From contig NZ_JADEYC010000015.1 in NCBI RefSeq assembly GCF_015209505.1, positions 1 through 64,000 of the forward strand: 64,000 bases of DNA. The letters run 5' to 3'. This document shows, piece after piece, positions 43,385 through 54,021 of the stretch (its first letter is position 1; each line of letters opens with the position of its first letter). The DNA comes from Saccharopolyspora montiporae. GTDB lineage: Bacteria; Actinomycetota; Actinomycetes; Mycobacteriales; Pseudonocardiaceae. Below the pieces are notes generated by a model. It searched no databases. It saw only the letters and a program-made list of their open reading frames with translations, and was not told the DNA's origin. The position numbers and the translations under genes were made by a program.

Positions 43385-43966
43385 GTGTTGCTGAGTGACC
43401 GGGACCTGCGCAAAGCGCTCGACGAAGGCCGGCTCGAACTGGACCCGTTCGACGCCACCATGATCCAGCCGTCGAGCATCGACGTCCGCCTGGACCGGTT
43501 CTTCCGCGTCTTCGACAACTCCCGCTACACGCACATCGATCCGGCGGAGCAGCAGGACGAGCTGACTTCGTTGGTGGAGAACCCGGACACGGACCCGTTC
43601 GTGCTGCATCCGGGCGAGTTCGTGCTCGGGTCCACCTTCGAGGGGGTGCGGCTGCCGGACGACCTCGCGGGTCGGCTGGAGGGCAAGTCCTCGCTGGGCC
43701 GGCTGGGGCTGCTCACGCATTCCACCGCCGGGTTCATCGACCCCGGTTTCACCGGGCACATCACGCTGGAGCTGTCCAACGTCGCGAACCTGCCGATCAC
43801 GTTGTGGCCGGGCATGAAGATCGGGCAGCTGTGCCTGTTCCAGCTGTCCAGCCCGGCCGACTTCCCGTACGGGTCCAAGCAGGCCGGTTCGCGGTACCAG
43901 GGCCAGCGGGGGCCGACGCCGTCCCGCGCACACCTCAACTTCAGCCGGATCGATACCCGGCGCTGA
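43385..43966 (+). CDS. dcd: dCTP deaminase
   Basis: 193 residues from GTG 43385. [74 protein letters not shown] and [19 protein letters not shown] are complete Dcd/Dut-superfamily motifs, with the catalytic Glu in [12 protein letters not shown]...TLELSN. The enzyme supplies dUMP for thymidylate synthesis; actinobacterial forms are bifunctional dCTP deaminase/dUTPases. TACGCT (43373-43378) six bases before the GTG suggests a leaderless transcript. It diverges from the tRNA gene. Confidence 0.96.
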   Translation: MLLSDRDLRKALDEGRLELDPFDATMIQPSSIDVRLDRFFRVFDNSRYTHIDPAEQQDELTSLVENPDTDPFVLHPGEFVLGSTFEGVRLPDDLAGRLEGKSSLGRLGLLTHSTAGFIDPGFTGHITLELSNVANLPITLWPGMKIGQLCLFQLSSPADFPYGSKQAGSRYQGQRGPTPSRAHLNFSRIDTRR

Positions 43967-44019
43967 ACGCGCGGAGGGCGGGCCCCGCAGGACCCGCCCT
44001 CCGTCCGATCAGCCCGCCG

Positions 44020-46254
44020 TCAGGCGGTGGAGACCGCGTCGTCCGACTCCCCGGAACCGTCCGCGGACGGCCCGCCGCGCTTGACCGACTGCAGCAGCAG
44101 CTGCGCCACGTCGACCACCTCGACGTCCTCGGATGCCTGCCCGTCGGACTGCCTGCTCGTCAGGCCGTCGTTGAGCATCACGCGGCAGAACGGGCACCCG
44201 GTGGCGATCTTCGACGGCGCCGTGCCCAGCGCCTCGTCCACCCGCTCCACGTTGATCCGCTTGCCGGTGCGCTCCTCCATCCACATGCGGGCACCGCCGG
44301 CGCCGCAGCACATGGCCCGGTCCGCGTGCCGCGGCATCTCGGTGAAGTTCGCGCCGGAGGCGCCGACCAGCTCGCGCGGCGGCTCGTAGACCTTGTTGTG
44401 CCTGCCGATGTAGCACGGGTCGTGGTAGGTCACGTCCTCGGCCACCGGCGCCACCGGGGTCAGCCGCTTCTCGCGCACCAGCTTGTTCAGCAGCTGGGTG
44501 TGGTGCACCACCTCGTAGTCTCCGCCGAGCTGCGAGTACTCGTTGGCCAGGCTGTTGAAGCAGTGCGCGCAGGTGGCCACGATCTTGCGCTTGCCCGGCT
44601 CACGGCCCTCGAAGACCGAGTTGAGCACCTCGACGTTCTGCTGCGCCAGCATCTGGAACACGAACTCGTTGCCCGCGCGCCGCGCCGGGTCACCGGTGCA
44701 GCTCTCCTCCGGGCCGAGCACCTTGTACTTGACCCCGGCGATGTGCAGCAGCTCCGCGACCGCCCGGGTGGTCTTCTTCGCGCGGTCCTCGAACGCGCCG
44801 GCGCAGCCGACCCAGAACAGGTACTCGGTGTCCTCCTCGAGCTCCCCGTCGAACACCGGGACCTCGAAGTCCAGGTCCTCGGTCCAGGCCAGCCGGTCCT
44901 TGGCGTTCTGGCCCCACGGATTGCCCTTGTTCTCCAGGTTCTTGAACATCCCGCCCAGCTCGGTCGGGAAGTTCGACTCGATCATCACCTGGTAGCGGCG
45001 CATGTCCACGATGTGATCGACGTGCTCGATGTCCACCGGGCACTGCTCGACGCAGGCACCGCAGCTCGTGCAGGCCCACAGCACCTCGGGGTCGATGACG
45101 CCGGCCTCCTCCGGCGTGCCCACCAGCGGCCGCTCCGACTCGGCCAGCGCCAGCGCGTCGATCCCGGCGAGCTTCTCCTCGGCACCGTCACCGGTGATGC
45201 CGACCTCGTCGCCCATCATGTCCTTGCTGCCGCCGGCCATCAGGTACGGCGCCTTGGCGTAGGCGTGGTCGCGCAGCGAGGTGATCAGCAGCTTCGGCGA
45301 CAGCGGCTTGGCGGTGTTCCACGCCGGGCACTGCGACTGGCACCGGCCGCACTCGGTGCAGGTGGTGAAGTCCAGCCAGCCCTTCCAGGAGAAGTCCTCC
45401 ACCTTGCCGGCACCGAAGATGTCGGTGTCCGGGTCGGCCTCCTCGAAGTCCAGCTCCTTGCCGCCGCTCTTCATCGGCTGCAGCGCGCCCAGCGCGACCC
45501 CGCCGTCGTCCTCGCGCTTGAAGTAGATGTTGAAGAACGCGCTGAACCGGTGCCACGCGATGCCCATCGTCATGGTCCGGGAGATCACGAACAGCCAGAT
45601 CGTGGCGCTCATCAGCTTGATGAACGCGAACACCGACACCAGGTCCGGACTGGCGGGCAGCAGCATGCCCAGCGGTTCGGAGGCGAACCCGGCCCACAGC
45701 GGGACCTCGTGCGTGCCGAGCGCGGCCTTGGCGGCGCGCACGCCGAGGATGCCCACGCCCTCGATCAGCACCACGGCCTCGATGAAGTAGGCCCACGCGA
45801 AGTTCGAACCGGCGAACCGGGAGACGCGGTCAGCGCGGCGCGGGTGGTTGACCTGCCGGACCACGATCAGCACCAGGATGCCGACGACCGTGCCGACACC
45901 CAGCAGCTCCATCAGGAAGCTGTAGATCGCCAGGTCGTGCAGGATCGGCCAGCCCCAGGTCGGGACGAAGACCTCGCCGTACGCCTCGAACAGGGCCAGC
46001 GAGCCGAGCAGGAAGCCCCACATGACCAGCCAGTGCCAGATCCCGACGTTGCGGAACTTGTTCATCCGCGTGTGCGCCGCGAACTCCTTGACCATGGTGG
46101 CCAGGCGGGCCAGCACGGGACCGTTGCGGGACCCGTCCGGCTGCCCGAGGCGGATGATCTGCACGAACTTGACGATCGTCGCGGCGAACATGCCCCACGC
46201 GACGACGCCGAGCACGACAGCGATCCCGCCGAGCGTGATCTGTACAGCGCCCAT
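44020..46254 (-). CDS. EtfD-like membrane Fe-S oxidoreductase
   Basis: 744 residues from ATG 46254. Five or six N-terminal membrane helices resemble a NarI-like region. Two 4Fe-4S motifs follow: CTECGRCQSQC (Cys299, 302, 305, 309) and CTSCGACVEQC (Cys395, 398, 401, 405). Two CCG domains end the protein (VGCAGAF...CAHCFNSLANEY and DPCYIGRHNKVYEPPRELV...MCCGAGGARMWMEE...CPFCRVMLNDG). This is the layout of mycobacterial Rv0338c/EtfD, which reoxidises ETF and passes electrons to menaquinone during fatty-acid beta-oxidation. The shared dyad with the FadE5 gene supports that role. Confidence 0.9.
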   Translation of the reverse strand: MGAVQITLGGIAVVLGVVAWGMFAATIVKFVQIIRLGQPDGSRNGPVLARLATMVKEFAAHTRMNKFRNVGIWHWLVMWGFLLGSLALFEAYGEVFVPTWGWPILHDLAIYSFLMELLGVGTVVGILVLIVVRQVNHPRRADRVSRFAGSNFAWAYFIEAVVLIEGVGILGVRAAKAALGTHEVPLWAGFASEPLGMLLPASPDLVSVFAFIKLMSATIWLFVISRTMTMGIAWHRFSAFFNIYFKREDDGGVALGALQPMKSGGKELDFEEADPDTDIFGAGKVEDFSWKGWLDFTTCTECGRCQSQCPAWNTAKPLSPKLLITSLRDHAYAKAPYLMAGGSKDMMGDEVGITGDGAEEKLAGIDALALAESERPLVGTPEEAGVIDPEVLWACTSCGACVEQCPVDIEHVDHIVDMRRYQVMIESNFPTELGGMFKNLENKGNPWGQNAKDRLAWTEDLDFEVPVFDGELEEDTEYLFWVGCAGAFEDRAKKTTRAVAELLHIAGVKYKVLGPEESCTGDPARRAGNEFVFQMLAQQNVEVLNSVFEGREPGKRKIVATCAHCFNSLANEYSQLGGDYEVVHHTQLLNKLVREKRLTPVAPVAEDVTYHDPCYIGRHNKVYEPPRELVGASGANFTEMPRHADRAMCCGAGGARMWMEERTGKRINVERVDEALGTAPSKIATGCPFCRVMLNDGLTSRQSDGQASEDVEVVDVAQLLLQSVKRGGPSADGSGESDDAVSTA

Positions 46255-46304
46255 GACCGGGTGCCTTTCCTCCGGGTGTGGTGATGTGAGCAGCGTACGC
46301 GGTG

Positions 46305-46318
46305 TTACTGGTCGGTAA
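46305..46318. promoter_or_regulatory. Operator-like dyad upstream of EtfD-like gene
   Basis: TTACTGGTCGGTAA, 51 bases upstream of the start codon at 46254, differs by one base from the perfect dyad upstream of the FadE5-type gene (38068-38081). Both are probably bound by the same repressor. Confidence 0.7.
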
Positions 46319-46387
46319 CCAGGCGGGCCGCTGCTCGTGTTTCGGGAACAGAGGGTGATTCTGCGAGACCGCTGGACGAAAAACTAG

Positions 46388-46405
46388 TTGGGCGATCGTA
46401 CAACT
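46388..46405. promoter_or_regulatory. Distal GTTG-CGATCG-CAAC dyad
   Basis: GTTGGGCGATCGTACAAC is a dyad of the form GTTG-NN-CGATCG-NN-CAAC. It resembles the 18-bp repeats near the SMR gene (46685-46738) and may be an additional binding site for the TetR at 47094. Confidence 0.5.
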
Positions 46406-46684
46406 TTTCGTCCGTTCGGCCGCACCGCGCTCTCCGGTCGGTGTCCGGAGCGGGCCTCGCGGGCGCCCGGGACGTCCGGCTCGTGCAGCTGTCGAGCAGC
46501 GATGATCGCCGCGCACGCCCGTCCGCGAGCCGGTGCGCGTCGCGCGCTGCCCGCCCGCGTCCGCGGGGGAGTGCGATTTTCGCCACTCGTCCGCCGTCCG
46601 CAGGTGTTCGTTTTCCCCAGGTCGTGGCGCTGATCGGTGTTCCCGGGTCCGGCGCGGGATCGGGTAGCCTCTAGAGAAACTAGG

Positions 46685-46738
46685 GCGATCGTTCAACTTT
46701 CGGCGATCGGTCAACGTTCTGCGATCAGTCGACGCGGG
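46685..46738. promoter_or_regulatory. Three 18-bp repeats before SMR gene
   Basis: GCGATCGTTCAACTTTCG (46685-46702), GCGATCGGTCAACGTTCT (46703-46720) and GCGATCAGTCGACGCGGG (46721-46738) are phased at exactly 18 bases. They lie 36 to 89 bases upstream of the SMR gene start and share the CGATC core with the distal site at 46388. A TetR operator array is the simplest interpretation. Confidence 0.6.
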
Positions 46739-46773
46739 CTGCGGTGCCGACCGCGCTTCCCGGGGGAGGACTC

Positions 46774-47097
46774 ATGGCGTACCTGCTGCTGGCAGGGGCG
46801 ATCCTGGCCGAGGTGCTCGGCACGATCTCGCTGAAGCTGTCCGAGGGCTTCAGCAGACCGCTGCCGTCGGTGCTCGTCGTGGTCGGTTACCTGGCCGCGT
46901 TCACCGCGCTGGCCAGTGTGCTCAAGCAAGGGATGCCGGTCGGCGTGGCCTACGCGATCTGGGCCGGTGCCGGGGTGGCGCTGGTGGCGCTCATCGGCGC
47001 CGCGTTCCTCGGCGAGTCCATCACCGCGGTGCAGATCGGCGGCGTTGCGCTGATCATCGGGGGCGTGCTGGCACTGGAACTGGGTGGTGCGCATTGA
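46774..47097 (+). CDS. Small multidrug resistance (SMR) transporter
   Basis: 107 residues from ATG 46774 with GGGGGAGGA upstream. Four hydrophobic helices, conserved Glu13 (equivalent to EmrE Glu14) in LAEVLGTISLKLSEGFSRP, and GVAYAIWAGAGVALVALIG are diagnostic of SMR/QacE proteins. These dimers exchange protons for cationic drugs or guanidinium. Its stop overlaps the TetR start. The upstream repeats make drug-inducible control likely. Confidence 0.93.
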   Translation: MAYLLLAGAILAEVLGTISLKLSEGFSRPLPSVLVVVGYLAAFTALASVLKQGMPVGVAYAIWAGAGVALVALIGAAFLGESITAVQIGGVALIIGGVLALELGGAH

Positions 47098-47696
47098 CCG
47101 GCCCCGGCGCCGACGGTCCGGGAACCGATGGGCGCCCTGGGACCGATGGGCGCAAGGCCAAGGGCGAACGCCGTCGCCGCGCGATCGTGGACGCCGCGCT
47201 GCGCGTGGTCGCGCGGGACGGGGTGGCCGGCGTCAGCCACCGCAGCGTGGCCCGCGAGGCCGGTGTGCCGCCCGCGTCCATCGCCTACTACTTCTCCGGG
47301 ATCGACGACCTGCTGGTCGCCACGCTGCTGGAGAGCGCGGAAACGCTGGTGGTGGAGCTGGAATCGCTGCGCGAACGGGTCTCCGGGCCGGACGCCCTGC
47401 CCGCCGCGGTCGCGCGTTCCCTGGTCCGGATGGTCGGCGAGCACCGGGAGCGCACCATCGCGGAGTACGAGCTCTACCTGCTGGCGGCCCGCCGGCCCGC
47501 GCTGCGCCCGGCTGCGCGGCGGTGGATCGAGGTCGCGTCCGGCTACGTCGCGGACCGGGGTGATCCCGCGGCGGTGCGCGCGCTGCTGGCCGCGGTGGAC
47601 GGGCTGCTCATGCAGGGGCTGATCGCCGACGAGGCACCCTCGGTCGCGGAGCTGGAGCCGGTGCTGCGCGGGTTGCTGACCCCGTTGCGCGGCTGA
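47094..47696 (+). CDS. TetR-family regulator of SMR operon
   Basis: 200 residues from TTG 47094, overlapping the SMR stop (TTGA). After a Gly/Asp-rich tail, the helix-turn-helix reads RRAIVDAALRVVARDGVAGVSHRSVAREAGVPPASIAYYFSGIDDLL. The overlap means the regulator is made with its target pump, so autoregulation through the upstream repeats is likely. Ligand unknown, presumably a toxic cation. Confidence 0.9.
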   Translation: MTGPGADGPGTDGRPGTDGRKAKGERRRRAIVDAALRVVARDGVAGVSHRSVAREAGVPPASIAYYFSGIDDLLVATLLESAETLVVELESLRERVSGPDALPAAVARSLVRMVGEHRERTIAEYELYLLAARRPALRPAARRWIEVASGYVADRGDPAAVRALLAAVDGLLMQGLIADEAPSVAELEPVLRGLLTPLRG

Positions 47697-47737
47697 TCCC
47701 CGTCGCGGCGCGCGGCGCGAGCGGCGAGACTTCGGGT

Positions 47738-48256
47738 GTGCGCGTGCAGCTGGAGCAGGGCGACATCACCGGGAGCCGGGTGGACGCGGTGGTCAATGCC
47801 GCGAACAGCTCGTTGCTGGGCGGCGGCGGAGTGGACGGCGCGATCCACCGCGCAGGCGGACCCGAGATCCTGCGCGCGTGCCGCGAGCTGCGCGCGACCG
47901 ACTACCCGGACGGCTTGCCCACCGGCCAGGCGGTGGCCACCACCGCGGGCAACCTCCCGGCGACCTGGGTGATCCACACCGTCGGTCCCACCTACAGCCG
48001 GTCCGCGGACCGCTCCGGGCTGCTGGCCTCGGCGTTCACCGAATCGCTGCGGGTGGCCGGGGAGCTGGGTGCGACCAGCGCCGCCTTCCCGGCCATCTCC
48101 ACCGGCGTGTACCGCTACCCGGTGGACGAGGCGGCCCGGATCGCGCTGCGCGCGGTGCGCGAGAGCCCGGTGGACCTCGACGAGGTGCGGTTCGTGCTGT
48201 TCGACGAGCCGACCCTGCGCGCCTTCGAATCCGCGTACCGGGACGTGTTCGGCTGA
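47738..48256 (+). CDS. Macro-domain ADP-ribose-binding protein
   Basis: 172 residues from GTG 47738. GDITGSRVDAVVNAANSSLLGGGGVDGAIHRAGG and FPAISTGVYRYP are the ADP-ribose/phosphate-binding loops of the MacroD-type single-domain family. Such enzymes hydrolyse O-acetyl-ADP-ribose or remove ADP-ribose from proteins. It starts 41 bases after the TetR stop and might be cotranscribed, though no functional link is known. Confidence 0.93.
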   Translation: MRVQLEQGDITGSRVDAVVNAANSSLLGGGGVDGAIHRAGGPEILRACRELRATDYPDGLPTGQAVATTAGNLPATWVIHTVGPTYSRSADRSGLLASAFTESLRVAGELGATSAAFPAISTGVYRYPVDEAARIALRAVRESPVDLDEVRFVLFDEPTLRAFESAYRDVFG

Positions 48257-48306
48257 ACCGCGATCCCGGTCCTGGGCGGCTCCGGGGTCCGGCGGGCGCG
48301 GATTCC

Positions 48307-48345
48307 GGGGCGCATCGGGGGAATCCCCGATGGGTGGTGCGCCCC
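48307..48345. terminator. Hairpin after macro-domain gene
   Basis: GGGGCGC (48307-48313) pairs with GCGCCCC (48339-48345), and the inner CATCGGGG and CCCCGATG form an eight-bp stem with a GAAT loop. It lies 50 bases after the stop at 48256 and upstream of the next gene at 48413. Confidence 0.5.
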
Positions 48346-48412
48346 GCGCCCATAGCCTCGGTGCACGGCTCGGCAGAGGTGCTGCCGGGATCCGCACGCC
48401 AGGGGGAGCAGG

Positions 48413-49318
48413 ATGCGCATCGGACTCGCGATCGGCGGCGTGGTGCTGGTGCTGGCCGGTACGGGGGTGCTGGCGCACGAGGCGCTGTCCGGGGACGTCG
48501 ACGTGCGGTCCGCGCCGCTGGACGGCATCTCGGACGTGCGGCTGGAGCCGGGCCGCGGCAGCGTCGAGATCGTCCGCGAGCCGGGGCGCGCGGGCGTCGA
48601 GCAGTCGGTCACCCGGTGGAGCTGGCCGTGGCAGGGCGCGGACGGCGAACCGCCGCACCACCGGGTCGAAGGCGGCACCCTCGTGCTGGACACCGACTGC
48701 GGGGACCGCTGCGACGTGCTCCACCGGGTGCACCTGCCCGCGGACGTCCCGGTGAGCGGCCGGCTCGGTTCCGGGCGGCTGGACGTGCGGGGCATGCGAT
48801 CGGTGACCGCCGAGGTGGGGTCCGGGTCGATCGGCGTGCGCGAGGTCGCCGGCCCGGTCGACGTGGGCACCGGATCGGGCTCGGTGCGGCTGCAGGAGCT
48901 GTCCGGGACCGTCGACGCGCGCACCGGCAGCGGTCAGGTGCGGGTCGCCGGCCTGCGCGGCGAGCGGTTCACCGCGCGCACCGGTTCCGGCGGTGTGCGG
49001 ATGGTCGACGTCGGTGGGCGGGTCGATGTGCGGACCAGCAGCGGTGGGGTCGACGGGCAGCAGGTCGGCGGCGCGGACCTCGTGGTGCGCACCGGGTCCG
49101 GTTCCGTCTCGCTCGGCCTGCTGGATCCGCGCCGGGTCGTGGTGGGCACCGGCAGCGGCGCGCTGGACGTGGCGGTGCCGCGCGGCACCGGCGGATACCG
49201 GGTGGACACCGACTCCGGCAGCGGTGCGGTCGAGGTCGGCGTGCCGCAGGACCCCGCGGCCGACCGGCACCTGCGGTTGTCCACCGGTAGTGGTGCGGTG
49301 CGGGTGCACGAGTCCTGA
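48413..49318 (+). CDS. DUF4097-like beta-solenoid surface protein
   Basis: 301 residues from ATG 48413. An N-terminal hydrophobic segment (IGLAIGGVVLVLAGTGVLAH) acts as signal or anchor. The rest is made of beta-strand repeats with TGSGSVRL-type turns (GTGSGSVRLQEL, RTGSGQVRVAGL, TGSGGVRMVDV, RTGSGSVSL, GTGSGALDV), as in DUF4097 (LiaG-like) proteins. A CGDRCD pair may make a disulfide. Function is unknown; some family members are linked to envelope stress. A strong terminator follows. Confidence 0.85.
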   Translation: MRIGLAIGGVVLVLAGTGVLAHEALSGDVDVRSAPLDGISDVRLEPGRGSVEIVREPGRAGVEQSVTRWSWPWQGADGEPPHHRVEGGTLVLDTDCGDRCDVLHRVHLPADVPVSGRLGSGRLDVRGMRSVTAEVGSGSIGVREVAGPVDVGTGSGSVRLQELSGTVDARTGSGQVRVAGLRGERFTARTGSGGVRMVDVGGRVDVRTSSGGVDGQQVGGADLVVRTGSGSVSLGLLDPRRVVVGTGSGALDVAVPRGTGGYRVDTDSGSGAVEVGVPQDPAADRHLRLSTGSGAVRVHES

Positions 49319-49330
49319 CGCTTCCCGGCA

Positions 49331-49365
49331 CGAAGCCCCCGTCACCCGCGGTGACGGGGGCTTCG
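49331..49365. terminator. Strong 16-bp terminator hairpin
   Basis: CGAAGCCCCCGTCACC (49331-49346) and its perfect complement (49350-49365) surround a CGC loop, followed by TCTGTT. It ends the DUF4097-like transcript and isolates the heat-shock operon. Confidence 0.85.
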
Positions 49366-49437
49366 TCTGTTCCGCAGCTCACCGGCCGGCTCGGCGGGGA
49401 ACTGTTCGGCCTGCTCATCCGTTGACCCAGCAGCAAG

Positions 49438-49514
49438 CTTGAGTGCGACTCGCTCAACCGCGAGTTGACGCCGCGCGGTTGCGATCGGTAGAACTTGAGT
49501 GAGAAGGACTCAAG
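49438..49514 (+). promoter_or_regulatory. HspR-controlled promoter with two HAIR elements
   Basis: The perfect HAIR element CTTGAGT-N7-ACTCAAG lies at 49494-49514. A second, degenerate one (CTTGAGT-N7-GCTCAAC) lies at 49438-49458. Between them sit a -35 TTGACG (49465-49470) and, 18 bases on, a -10 TAGAAC (49489-49494), so HspR bound at the first site overlaps the start region. The dnaK operon is thus repressed by HspR (53523-53990) in normal growth. Confidence 0.92.
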
Positions 49515-49597
49515 GGGAGTCGGCCCGCTGCGGCCGCCCCCGGGGAGGCCCGCAGGGCGCCCCGCACGAACAGACCAACAAGTCGGGAGGAATACCC

Positions 49598-51480
<1,883 letters not shown>

Positions 51481-51484
<4 letters not shown>

Positions 51485-52197
51485 CTGCGAACGCCGACAA
51501 GCCGGACGTGACCGGCGAGGAGCAGGAGCAGGAACCGGTGGTGGTCCGGGACCGCCGCAGGATCGACCCGGAGACGGGTCGGCGGAGGTCGGCGACCTCG
51601 AACGGAGATGAGGCGCACGTGCCAGAGAGCATTTCCGGCACGCTCGACGACGAGCTGGCCCGCGCGGCCGAGCAGGGCGGCGGGCAGCCGGAGGGTGCCC
51701 CGACCGAGCAGCCCGCCGGTGAGCAGTCCGGCCTGCACCAGCAGGTGGAGGAGCTGACCGCGGACATCAAGCGGGTCACCGCCGAGTACGCGAACTTCCG
51801 CAAGCGGGTGGAACGCGACCGCGAGTCGGTGATCGAGTCCGCCAAGGCGTCGGTGGCCGGCGAGCTGCTGACCGTGCTCGACGACGTGGAGCGCGCCGAG
51901 GCGCACGGCGACCTCACGGGTGCGTTCAAGTCGGTGGCGGACAAGCTGATCGCCACGCTGGATTCGGCCGGGCTCAAGCCGTTCGGCGCCGAGGGCGAGG
52001 AGTTCGACCCGGCGGTGCACGAAGCGGTGCAGCACGACACCTCCGCCGAGGTGTCCGGTCCGACCGTGACGACCGTGCTCCGGCGCGGCTACCAGTTCGG
52101 TGATCGGGTGCTGCGACCGGCGATGGTCGCGGTGACCGACCACGCGCCCGAGGAGCCGGAGGGCTCGGACGGCGCGGATCCGACCGCGCAGAGCTGA
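51481..52197 (+). CDS. grpE: Nucleotide exchange factor GrpE
   Basis: 238 residues from GTG 51481, overlapping dnaK by four bases. After a long disordered N-tail, the coiled coil ([37 protein letters not shown]) and the beta head ([20 protein letters not shown]...[18 protein letters not shown]) are intact. It releases ADP from DnaK and acts as a thermosensor in other bacteria. A 123-base gap with a strong hairpin separates it from dnaJ. Confidence 0.97.
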
Positions 52198-52202
52198 CCG
52201 CG

Positions 52203-52243
52203 GGCACGGCCCCGAACGGGTTCCGCCCGTTCGGGGCCGTGCC
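52203..52243. terminator. 18-bp perfect hairpin between grpE and dnaJ
   Basis: GGCACGGCCCCGAACGGG (52203-52220) pairs perfectly with its complement at 52226-52243 across a five-base loop, six bases after the grpE stop. It is a terminator or attenuator inside the dnaK operon, and could lower dnaJ-hspR expression relative to dnaK-grpE. Confidence 0.7.
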
Positions 52244-52320
52244 GGGTCTACCCGCACCGCCCGGCAAGCCCTTGTACAACAGTTCCTAGTGCAGGCCTGA
52301 CATCGAAGGAGGAGCTCCCG

Positions 52321-53520
52321 GTGAGTGCCAGGGAATGGCTCGACAAGGACTTCTACGCCGAACTGGGCGTTTCCTCCGACGCGTCGGCTGATGAGATCAA
52401 GAAGGCTTACCGGAAGCTGGCCAGGGAGAACCACCCGGACGCCAATCCGGGCGACAGCAAGGCGGAGGCCAAGTTCAAGGCGGTCTCCGAGGCGTACGGC
52501 GTGTTGTCCGATCCGGACAAGCGCAAGCAGTACGACGAGGCGCGCAGGCTGTTCGGTTCCGGCGGGATGCCCGGCGGCGGAGGCGGTTTCGGCGGCCAGG
52601 GCGGTTTCGACGTCGGTGACCTGTTCGGCGGTGGCGGACAGGGACCCGGCGGGTTCGGCGACCTGTTCGGCGGCGGTGGTGCGCAGGGCAGCGGTGGGCT
52701 CGGCGACCTGTTCGGCGGGTTGTTCGGCAACCGGCGCGCCGGCGGCACCACCGCGAACCGCCCGCAGCGCGGCGCCGACGTGGAGACCGAGGTGCGCATC
52801 GACTTCGCCGAGGCGGTGCGCGGTGCGAAGGTCCCGCTGCGCCTGTCCAGCCCGGCGACCTGCACCAAGTGCCGCGGCAGCGGGGCGAAGCCCGGTACCC
52901 AGCCGCGGGCCTGCAGCAACTGCGCGGGGACCGGACTGGTCACCCGCAACCAGGGATCGTTCGCGTTCAGCGAGCCCTGCCCGGACTGTCGCGGCGACGG
53001 GCGCATCGTGGACGACCCGTGCCCGGACTGCCGCGGTGCGGGGGTGAGCTCGCGCAGCAGGACGATGACCGTGCGCATCCCGGCCGGCGTCACCGACGGG
53101 CAGCGCATCCGCCTGGCGGGTCAGGGCGAGCCCGGTCGCAAGGGCGCGGTCGCCGGGGACCTGTACGTGGTGGTGCACGTCAGCCCGCACCGGGTGTTCG
53201 GACGTTCCGGTGATGATCTCACCATCACGGTCCCGGTCACTTTCCCGGAAGCGGCGATGGGCACTACGTTGACCGTGCCGACCCTGGACGGGAAGGTCTC
53301 GCTGAAGGTGCCCGCGGGCACCGGAACGGGCCGGACTTTCCGGGTGCGCGGCAAGGGCGCGTCGAAGAAGGACGGCAGCACCGGCGACCTGCTGGTGACC
53401 TTACAGGTCGCTGTTCCGTCCAAACTGGACGGAAAAGCGGCCGAGGCGCTGGCGGCGTACGCCGAGGCGACCGCCGATGACGATCCCCGCCAGGACCTGA
53501 ACGAGTTGCTCGGGAGGTAG
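52321..53520 (+). CDS. dnaJ: Chaperone DnaJ (type I)
   Basis: 399 residues from GTG 52321 with GGAGGAG upstream. The J domain has HPD at 38-40. A Gly/Phe-rich region with repeated GDLFGG units precedes four CXXCXGXG zinc motifs (CTKCRGSG, CSNCAGTG, CPDCRGDG, CPDCRGAG) and the C-terminal substrate-binding domain. It stimulates DnaK ATPase activity. The family copy linked to hspR (DnaJ1 type) is standard in actinobacteria. A hairpin lies upstream. Confidence 0.97.
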   Translation: MSAREWLDKDFYAELGVSSDASADEIKKAYRKLARENHPDANPGDSKAEAKFKAVSEAYGVLSDPDKRKQYDEARRLFGSGGMPGGGGGFGGQGGFDVGDLFGGGGQGPGGFGDLFGGGGAQGSGGLGDLFGGLFGNRRAGGTTANRPQRGADVETEVRIDFAEAVRGAKVPLRLSSPATCTKCRGSGAKPGTQPRACSNCAGTGLVTRNQGSFAFSEPCPDCRGDGRIVDDPCPDCRGAGVSSRSRTMTVRIPAGVTDGQRIRLAGQGEPGRKGAVAGDLYVVVHVSPHRVFGRSGDDLTITVPVTFPEAAMGTTLTVPTLDGKVSLKVPAGTGTGRTFRVRGKGASKKDGSTGDLLVTLQVAVPSKLDGKAAEALAAYAEATADDDPRQDLNELLGR

Positions 53521-53522
53521 TC

Positions 53523-53990
53523 ATGGCCGGTCGGCGCACTTCGGGTGCGGGTGACTTCTCCGCCGCGGGGTTCCCCCCCGGCGCGAACGAGGACACCCCG
53601 ATGTTCGTCATCTCGGTCGCCGCCGAGCTCGCCGGGCTGCACGCCCAGACGCTGCGCAGCTACGACCGGCTGGGTCTGGTGTCGCCGGGGCGGACCCCGG
53701 CGGGCGGACGCCGCTACTCCCCCCGCGACATCGCGCTGCTCCGCGAGGTGCAGCGGCTCTCCCAGGAGGAGGGCGTGAACCTCGCCGGCATCAAGCGGAT
53801 CATCGAGCTGGAGAACGAGGCCGATGCGCTGCGGGACAAGGTCCAGGAGCTGACCGAGGAGCTGGCCGCGGCCTACGCGGCGGCCGAGCAGGCGGCGGCG
53901 CAGGTGCACGCCTCCTACCGCCGGGACCTGGTCCCGGTGCGCCAGGAGACGGCGCTCGTGGTCTGGAAACCCGACCGCCGCCGACGCTGA
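53523..53990 (+). CDS. hspR: Heat-shock repressor HspR (MerR family)
   Basis: 155 residues from ATG 53523, two bases after the dnaJ stop, with GGGAGG inside the dnaJ end. MFVISVAAELAGLHAQTLRSYDRLGLVSPGRTPAGGRRYSPRDIALLREVQRLSQEEGVNLAGIKRIIELENE is the HspR helix-turn-helix and wing. It binds HAIR elements; such sites are seen at 49438-49514 and 62036-62056. HspR works with DnaK as corepressor in Streptomyces. Confidence 0.97.
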   Translation: MAGRRTSGAGDFSAAGFPPGANEDTPMFVISVAAELAGLHAQTLRSYDRLGLVSPGRTPAGGRRYSPRDIALLREVQRLSQEEGVNLAGIKRIIELENEADALRDKVQELTEELAAAYAAAEQAAAQVHASYRRDLVPVRQETALVVWKPDRRRR

Positions 53991-54021
53991 GCGAGCCCTC
54001 CGCGGGGAGCACCCCGCCCGG

